64,000 bases of DNA from an uncultured Ruminococcus sp. (GTDB lineage Bacteria > Bacillota > Clostridia > Lachnospirales > Lachnospiraceae). Under the pieces are notes generated by a model. It worked only from the letters and a program-made list of their open reading frames with translations, had not been told where the DNA came from and made no database searches. The translations under genes were made by a program, and so were the position numbers. Every line of letters starts with the position of its first letter. Within the stretch, counting starts at the first letter, position 1. Where the stretch lies: positions 13,669 through 77,668 of the forward strand of contig UQKK01000013.1 in the NCBI GenBank assembly GCA_900541505.1. Reading direction: 5' to 3'. This document shows, piece by piece, positions 59,108-64,000 of this stretch.

Positions 59108-60688
59108 TCAGGAAGTTTTAGAAAAATGAACGCGGAGTTTTTGCAGGCGACTGCGCATGGTGTTGGGATGCAAACCGGCTATGTGTGCAGCTCCGTTCGG
59201 GCCGGCGATGCGACCGTGACAAGCCTGCAGAAGTTCACTGAAGTAAAGCCGCTGCAAGGTGTCGAAGTCAATCCACTGACCTGTCGCATCCCGTGCCAGA
59301 CTCCGTGTTTCAGAAACGGAGCCGGCAGTGTCTTGATCCAGAGGCAGGCTTTCCGGAAGTTGCTGATTCGGCTCGTCAAGAATCAAGCGCGGCGGGGTGT
59401 TGTTTTGCGCGATTGCCAGCACGGAGCGCACCACGGCGTTCCGAAGCTCGCGAACATTGCCCGGCCAATGCCAGTGTTTGGCTTGTTCTAACAGATGACC
59501 GAGCGTTTCTGCGGGAACGGATAGACGAAAACTCGTCTGCACTTCGTTGAGAAAGAGTTTGAGTAACGGTTCGAGGTCTTCGTGACGCTCGCGCAATGGA
59601 CGAATTTGCAGGCTTAGAACGTTCAATCGGTAATAGAGGTCAACTCGAAAGCGTTTTTGTTGAACCAGTTTCGCCAGATTTCGATTGGTTGCGGAAATGA
59701 TTCGGATGTTGACCGGAATTTCATGAGCGGCGCCCACACGACGAATTTTTCTGTCTTGGACAGCATGCAAAAGCTTTGCTTGCATGGAAAGAGGAAGCTC
59801 TCCGATTTCATCTAAAAAGAGAGTGCCTCCGTCGGCTTCTTCAAACAAACCGCGGTGCAGTTTGCGGGCATCGGTAAAAGCGCCGGGCTCGTGCCCGAAA
59901 AGCTCTGCCTCAATGAGGGATTCCGGTATAGCTGAACAATTGACTCGGACAAAAGGGCGTGAAGAGCGACCGGAAAGGCGGTGAATCGTTTGTGCGACAA
60001 CTTCTTTGCCGGTTCCGGACTCTCCGGTGATCAAGACAGGAATATCAAAAACGGCGGCCTGTTCGATGGTCGGCTGAAGCTGACGCATGGATGGGGTGTT
60101 GTTCAGAAGGATCGCCAGCGGCAGTGGTTGCGACTGCTGAATGGCATCGGTTAACCGTTGGTTGATTGATTCGAGTTTGCTGTTTCGCCGGTCAATGCGT
60201 GAGGACAGTGCAAAGCCAACCTGCAGCGACAGCAGGTCGCGCAGCTCTTCGATTTGTCGAACGTGAGCGTCGTTAAAAGCTGCTGACCGACGGCTATAGA
60301 AACACGCGACGCCGAGGTGTCGCCCTTCGAGACGAAGCCTCACCATGACATAGCTTTGGATGTCTGCGATGACTTGAGTGGCTACCGCATGGGTGAAGGG
60401 ATCCGTTTCGATGTTGTCGACGCGATACACGGGATCTTGAGAGGGAGTCTGTGCGTTGCTTTTCTTATTGCGGTCCAACGGGACGATGTCGTAGATCTCT
60501 TGAGCCGATTGATGAGTGGCGTGCGCAAGAAAATGAACTTCCTTTGTTTCGCTGTAGTAAGTGTTCACGAAAATGCCGTCGGCAGGAAAGTTGTTGCCAA
60601 GTGCTTTCAGGAGACTTTGCAGCGTGTGGGGCAAAGCCGTGGGACTGGATAGGACGGAAGCGGCAGACCAGGAAGATGCGGCGGACAT
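59108..60688 (-). CDS. Sigma-54-dependent transcriptional activator (NtrC/NifA type)
   Basis: 526 residues. An N-terminal GAF-like sensor (about 20-170; MVRLRLEGRHLGVACFYSRR), the AAA+ domain with Walker A GESGTGKEVV (about 224), the sigma-54 loop EPGAFTDA (usually GAFTGA), Walker B GGTLFLDEIGELPL, sensor RVDLYYRLNVL and WPGNVRELRNAV, then a Fis-type helix-turn-helix (AAHIAGLHPNTMRSRLQKL). The loop change of Gly to Asp is unusual but occurs in working activators, I believe. A -24/-12 promoter and three 12-bp sites lie in the gap toward module 2, so it most likely activates that operon. No ribosome site is evident before ATG 60688. Confidence 0.88.
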   Translation of the reverse strand: MSAASSWSAASVLSSPTALPHTLQSLLKALGNNFPADGIFVNTYYSETKEVHFLAHATHQSAQEIYDIVPLDRNKKSNAQTPSQDPVYRVDNIETDPFTHAVATQVIADIQSYVMVRLRLEGRHLGVACFYSRRSAAFNDAHVRQIEELRDLLSLQVGFALSSRIDRRNSKLESINQRLTDAIQQSQPLPLAILLNNTPSMRQLQPTIEQAAVFDIPVLITGESGTGKEVVAQTIHRLSGRSSRPFVRVNCSAIPESLIEAELFGHEPGAFTDARKLHRGLFEEADGGTLFLDEIGELPLSMQAKLLHAVQDRKIRRVGAAHEIPVNIRIISATNRNLAKLVQQKRFRVDLYYRLNVLSLQIRPLRERHEDLEPLLKLFLNEVQTSFRLSVPAETLGHLLEQAKHWHWPGNVRELRNAVVRSVLAIAQNNTPPRLILDEPNQQLPESLPLDQDTAGSVSETRSLARDATGQWIDFDTLQRLYFSELLQACHGRIAGPNGAAHIAGLHPNTMRSRLQKLRVHFSKTS

Positions 60689-60691
60689 AAA

Positions 60692-60751
60692 ACGAAATTT
60701 CGTGAAAATTCCTAACTAACGATATTTCGTATTGTATCAACGATATTTCGT
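60692..60751. promoter_or_regulatory. Three 12-bp activator sites (enhancer/autoregulatory)
   Basis: ACGAAATTTCGT (60692-60703, perfect palindrome), ACGATATTTCGT (60719-60730) and ACGATATTTCGT (60740-60751). The last two are 21 bp apart, two helical turns. They lie 120-180 bp upstream of the sigma-54 promoter, standard for NtrC-type enhancers, and the first is 3 bp from the activator start codon, allowing self-repression. Confidence 0.75.
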
Positions 60752-60866
60752 TTTGCGAGAGATGTGTAATTTGTACTGAAAGCGGAGTGATTAGGTCTTC
60801 TAAAACAAAGAAAAAACTTTCTATTTCAATGGATTAAAACCATTTTCATTCTGTGTTCTCCAAAAA

Positions 60867-60883
60867 TTGGCATGCTTTTTGCT
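60867..60883 (+). promoter_or_regulatory. Sigma-54 (-24/-12) promoter of module 2
   Basis: TTGGCATGCTTTTTGCT matches the consensus TGGCACG-N4-TTGCA with GG and GC exactly 10 bp apart. It is about 85 bp before the flavoprotein start. Confidence 0.85.
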
Positions 60884-60968
60884 TACTACCAAAGTAGACA
60901 AAAGAGTCGAACGTTTGTTCCTGAAACAACCGTTGTGACGCTTACCCCAACTTTTATGGAGAGAATGA

Positions 60969-62483
60969 ATGCAATCCAAAGTTTCACGCCGTCAACTGAT
61001 TGCGGCCGGAGCTGTTGGCGCTGCGGTGGCTGCGACGACTTCCGCAGCTCAGGCTGCTTCCAAGAAGCCCCAATTTGACAAGGTGTATGACGTTATCGTG
61101 GTGGGCTCCGGCTTTGCCGGTTTGGCCGCCGCTTTGGAATCTCGTTTGGGCGGCGCGGAAGTTTTGCTGATTGAAAAGATGCCTGCTTTCGGCGGCAATT
61201 CCGCCATTAACGGCGGCGCGTTCTCTGTGGCGGGATCTCCCCTGCAGAAAAAGTTCGGCATCAAGGATTCGCCCGAACAGATGCTTGCGGACATGATTCG
61301 CTCGGGTCGCGGTCTTTCGCATGTGGATCTTCTGAAAATGGTCGTGGAAGGTTCTCTTCCGGCTTACGAATTCACGTTGCGTCACGGTGTCAAGTACAAG
61401 GACTTTGTGCAGCACTTCGGTGGCCATTCCGTGCCGCGAACGCTTCAGACGGTTGAAAGCACAGGCGGCGGCATTACGCGTCCCCTGACGGAATCCTGCC
61501 GCAAGCATGGCGTGGAACTGCACCTGCGCGCCAAGATGGAAGAGTTCATTCGCGACGATGACGGCCGAGTTGTCGGTTTGGTTGTGCGTGAACGCTACCT
61601 CTTCCCCAATGAAGAATCCGGTGTGTTGCAGCGTTACGGTGCCCGCAAGGGTGTCATCATGGCAACCGGCGGTTTCTCTCGCAATATTTGGTTCCGTCGT
61701 CAGCAGGATCCTAATCTTGACGAACGGCTGGATTCCACGAACCACCCCGGGGCAACCGGCGAAGGCATGCTCAAGATGTTTGCCATTGGTGCGGCTCCCG
61801 TTCAGGTCGACCAGATTCAGCTTGGTCCTTGGAGCTCTCCAGACGAACGTGGCTTCGGTTTGGTTTCCCAGTTCAATACGATCGCCGGCTTCCCGATGGG
61901 CATCATGGTTGATGTTCGCAACGGCCGTCGCTTCTGCAATGAACTCGCCGACCGTAAGGAGCGTACCGACGCCATCTTGGGCCTGATGGAAAATGGCAAG
62001 CCCGTGTATCCGGTGTGCTTCACCGACAGCAAGGGTGTTGAAAAGGCACAGACGCTGAAGAATGGCCTCAAGTACGGCGTGATCAAGAAGTTCGATAAGC
62101 TCGAAGATTTGGCTAAGGCCTACGGCATTCCGGTCAAGCCGTTCCTGGAACAGGTGGCTCAGTGGAACTCCATGGTGAAGAACAAGAAGGACACGCAGTT
62201 CAAGCGTGCGCTCGATTTGGCAATCGTTTTGGATCATCCTCCGTTCTACGCTTGCCGCGTCTGGCCCAAGGTGCACTACTGCATGGGTGGCGTCGGCATC
62301 ACGGCCAAGGCCCAGGTACACGACGTGATGGGCAAGATCATTCCGGGGCTGTTTGCCTGCGGCGAAGTGACCGGCGGTACGCACGGTGCGAGCCGTTTGG
62401 GCGGTTGCGCGATTGCCGACGGCTTGGTGATGGGACGCGTGGCTGCTGACACGTGCTTGAAGATGACCCCGGTTGCGCTCTAA
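60969..62483 (+). CDS. Tat-exported FAD-dependent reductase of the fumarate/urocanate reductase family
   Basis: 504 residues. A Tat signal (SKVSRRQLIAAGAVGAAVAA… ending SAAQA) precedes the FAD domain: DVIVVGSGFAGLAAALE (41-57) and GGNSAINGGAF. No FMN_bind or heme domain is present, so electrons must come from a separate protein, surely the tetraheme cytochrome of the next gene. Active-site equivalents: IQLGPW (283-288) replaces IQxHPT, Arg329 in ELADRK, His436 in KVHYCMGG and Arg476 in HGASRLGG are kept. The replaced His suggests a substrate other than fumarate, probably another enoate. First gene of a sigma-54 operon. Confidence 0.83.
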   Translation: MQSKVSRRQLIAAGAVGAAVAATTSAAQAASKKPQFDKVYDVIVVGSGFAGLAAALESRLGGAEVLLIEKMPAFGGNSAINGGAFSVAGSPLQKKFGIKDSPEQMLADMIRSGRGLSHVDLLKMVVEGSLPAYEFTLRHGVKYKDFVQHFGGHSVPRTLQTVESTGGGITRPLTESCRKHGVELHLRAKMEEFIRDDDGRVVGLVVRERYLFPNEESGVLQRYGARKGVIMATGGFSRNIWFRRQQDPNLDERLDSTNHPGATGEGMLKMFAIGAAPVQVDQIQLGPWSSPDERGFGLVSQFNTIAGFPMGIMVDVRNGRRFCNELADRKERTDAILGLMENGKPVYPVCFTDSKGVEKAQTLKNGLKYGVIKKFDKLEDLAKAYGIPVKPFLEQVAQWNSMVKNKKDTQFKRALDLAIVLDHPPFYACRVWPKVHYCMGGVGITAKAQVHDVMGKIIPGLFACGEVTGGTHGASRLGGCAIADGLVMGRVAADTCLKMTPVAL

Positions 62484-62511
62484 GTCGCAGACCCAGTAAG
62501 AGGAAACAACA

Positions 62512-62895
62512 ATGAAGAAGATTCAAACTCTGGCTGCTGCTTTCGGTCTGATTTGCGCAGCCGCAATGGCCGCTGCTCCGGCTGCAGCTGCTGATATGGC
62601 CAGTTTCAAGGTTCAGAAACATCACGAGAAAGTCATCAAGGACTGCACGTTCTGTCACACGCAGGAAAATGCAGTGGCCGGAAACGCCTTCGTGGTGCCC
62701 GACGACAAGCAGTGCATGTCTTGTCATGGCACGTATGAAGCGTTGGCCAAGAAGACCGACAAGCTTGATGAACCGAACCCGCATCGTTCGCATCACTACG
62801 GCACGGGAATTTCCTGCACAGCTTGCCACAAGGAACACAGCAAGCCTGCCGCTTATTGCAACGAATGCCACGAATTCAAATACAAACTGCCCTGA
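62512..62895 (+). CDS. Periplasmic tetraheme cytochrome c
   Basis: 127 residues: a Sec signal (LAAAFGLICAAAMAAAPAAA) and four CxxCH motifs at 45-49 (CTFCH), 68-72 (CMSCH), 102-106 (CTACH) and 116-120 (CNECH), plus additional His for axial ligation (KHHEK, HRSHH). It resembles the heme domain fused to FAD in Shewanella flavocytochrome c fumarate reductase. Here domain and flavoprotein are separate genes. It should carry electrons from a quinol-oxidising membrane cytochrome (not in the window) to the flavoprotein. Confidence 0.92.
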   Translation: MKKIQTLAAAFGLICAAAMAAAPAAAADMASFKVQKHHEKVIKDCTFCHTQENAVAGNAFVVPDDKQCMSCHGTYEALAKKTDKLDEPNPHRSHHYGTGISCTACHKEHSKPAAYCNECHEFKYKLP

Positions 62896-62988
62896 TAAGC
62901 AGATTGTCCGAATCTAGCGGGAGCTTTTATTCGGTAGGGCTCCCATCAACAAACGATCGCATGTTTTGTCAAAATTGAAGGAGTAGAA

Positions 62989-64000
62989 ATGACAAAGTTC
63001 GCGAAGGTAACCGCAATGACGGCTGCTTTGATCATGTGTGGTGCAGTCAATGCTGCCACTATCACGCTTGACGGCACCAATCTCACGATCGAAGATGCTT
63101 GGAAGATTGCCAATAACGAAGCCGATGTGGCGATTGCTCCGAAGGCAATGAAGTTGTTGGAAGACAGCTACAAGCTCGTTTTGCGCTCGGCCGCTTCCGG
63201 CCAGCAGGTCTATGGCCTTACGGTGGGCGTTGGCCTCAACAAGGATCAGAAGCTCTTTACGGCTGACGGCAAGCTCACGGACGCCGTGATTAAGGCTTCG
63301 CGTGCTTTCAACTACAACGCTCTGCGTTCTCACTCCGCCGCTGTCGGCAAGATGATGCCGACCAATCTGGCACGTCTGTCCATGGTGGTTCGTCTGAATA
63401 CGCTGCTGACCGGCAAGTCCGGCGCTCAGCCCCGCGTTGCCGAACTCTACCGCGATTTCTTGAACAAGGGCGTGACCCCGTTGATTCCTTCCGAAGGCTC
63501 CATCGGCGAAGCTGACATTCTGATGGCTTCTCACGTCGGTGCCGTGATGATCGGCGAATGGAAAGCTGAAGTGAAGGGTAAGGTCGTTGACGGCAAGACC
63601 GCTCTGAAGAAGGCCGGTATTACCCCGCTCGTTCCGGAAGGCAAGGACGCTCTGGCTATTCTGTCGAACAACTCCGTGGCTGTTGCTTATGCCATCGAAG
63701 CTGCTCGTAACGCCGCTCGCGTCATTCAGCTGACGCCGACCGTGTACGGTCTTTCTCTCGAAGGCTTGAACGGCAACGTTGCTCCGATCCTTCCGCAGAC
63801 CGTCGGTCAGCGCCCGTTTGAAGGACTGGCTCAGACGGCCGCCGATATGCGCGCTGCTCTGAAGGGTTCCTATCTTTGGGATGCCGATAATGCCCGCCCG
63901 TTGCAGGATCCGCTGTCCTTCCGTGTGACCGTTTACGGTTTGTCTGAAGCCAAGCGTGCTCTTAAGGACCTGAACGAACAGATCACGGTTCAGATCAACA
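62989..64000 (+). CDS. Secreted histidine ammonia-lyase homologue lacking the MIO triad (2), cut by window end
   Basis: 337 codons are present. A Sec signal (VTAMTAALIMCGAVNA) precedes a protein closely similar to lyase homologue 1 along its whole visible length. Tyr75 (VYGLTVGVG), Asn228 and QDPLSFR (306-312) are kept. The MIO position again reads GSIGEAD (170-176), without Ser. A GAAGGAG site precedes ATG 62989. Co-directional with the flavoprotein and cytochrome genes, so it belongs to the same sigma-54 operon. It probably makes the enoate that this flavoprotein reduces; differences between the two paralogues may reflect different substrates. Confidence 0.75.
   Translation, partial: MTKFAKVTAMTAALIMCGAVNAATITLDGTNLTIEDAWKIANNEADVAIAPKAMKLLEDSYKLVLRSAASGQQVYGLTVGVGLNKDQKLFTADGKLTDAVIKASRAFNYNALRSHSAAVGKMMPTNLARLSMVVRLNTLLTGKSGAQPRVAELYRDFLNKGVTPLIPSEGSIGEADILMASHVGAVMIGEWKAEVKGKVVDGKTALKKAGITPLVPEGKDALAILSNNSVAVAYAIEAARNAARVIQLTPTVYGLSLEGLNGNVAPILPQTVGQRPFEGLAQTAADMRAALKGSYLWDADNARPLQDPLSFRVTVYGLSEAKRALKDLNEQITVQIN

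Noticed and set aside
60984..62384. 466-codon minus-strand open frame opposite the module 2 flavoprotein
   Set aside because: Shadow frame; the plus strand has Tat signal, FAD motif and operon signals.
1..64000. CRISPR arrays, tRNA or rRNA genes
   Set aside because: No regularly spaced repeat array and no tRNA cloverleaf or rRNA segment was recognised on reading both strands.

Overview
The window is a join of two unrelated genomes. From 1 to about 53,330 it reads as a gut Firmicute of the Lachnospiraceae type: moderate G+C, strong AGGAGG ribosome sites, secG-rnr-smpB order, a cortex-lytic SleB-type hydrolase, and catabolic operons under LacI, IclR, AraC and GntR regulators. From about 53,322 to the end it reads as a Gram-negative betaproteobacterium resembling Sutterellaceae: Tat and Sec signal peptides, periplasmic flavoprotein reductases, a tetraheme cytochrome c and a sigma-54 activator. 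At the join an M20 peptidase has lost its N-terminus and an aconitase X small subunit has lost nearly everything after its first 14 codons, so an assembly chimera is by far the likeliest reading.

Firmicute part. 1-5.6 kb: end of a D-lyxose isomerase gene, a LacI regulator, two PfkB ketodeoxygluconate kinases and KDPG aldolase (Eda), with a KdgR-like IclR regulator facing them across palindromic operators. 6.5-15.7 kb: a catabolic locus with a proline-racemase-family enzyme, a BCCT transporter, a GntR regulator, a DapA-family lyase, an iron alcohol dehydrogenase and two-subunit aconitase X, probably for a hydroxyproline or its betaine. 15.8-29.5 kb: a complete hexuronate pathway (UxaC, TRAP transporter, UxaA, UxaB, UxuA, UxuB) that feeds the KdgK/Eda genes, with shared LacI-type operators. 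Between uxaB and uxuA (25.3-26.5 kb) lies an array of three small units that look like type I toxin-antitoxin loci; the middle one is broken by a 274-bp MITE. 29.6-44.7 kb: an alpha/beta hydrolase, a sugar oxidoreductase/isomerase pair with its LacI regulator, HAD phosphatase, smpB, rnr, secG, two PH-domain membrane proteins, an enolase paralogue that has lost most catalytic residues, a YitT protein and topoisomerase III. 44.7-53.3 kb: an accessory stretch with a chloramphenicol acetyltransferase-like gene, gene remnants, an HxlR regulator, a flavin-reductase-like protein, a MATE exporter, a cytidylate-kinase-like protein, two DNA alkylation repair genes, SleB and the truncated M20 gene.

Betaproteobacterial part. 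Two related periplasmic modules flank a sigma-54 activator. Module 1 (minus strand): a Tat-exported aconitase X, a urocanate-reductase-like FMN/FAD flavoprotein and a secreted histidine-ammonia-lyase homologue. Module 2 (plus strand): a Tat-exported flavoprotein, a tetraheme cytochrome c and a second secreted lyase homologue that runs off the window. Both lyase homologues lack the Ala-Ser-Gly triplet that forms the MIO cofactor. This is the condition of ergothionase, which eliminates trimethylamine without MIO. I infer an extracytoplasmic pathway in which a betaine such as ergothioneine or hercynine is cleaved to an enoate that then serves as respiratory electron acceptor. This is the most interesting system in the window.
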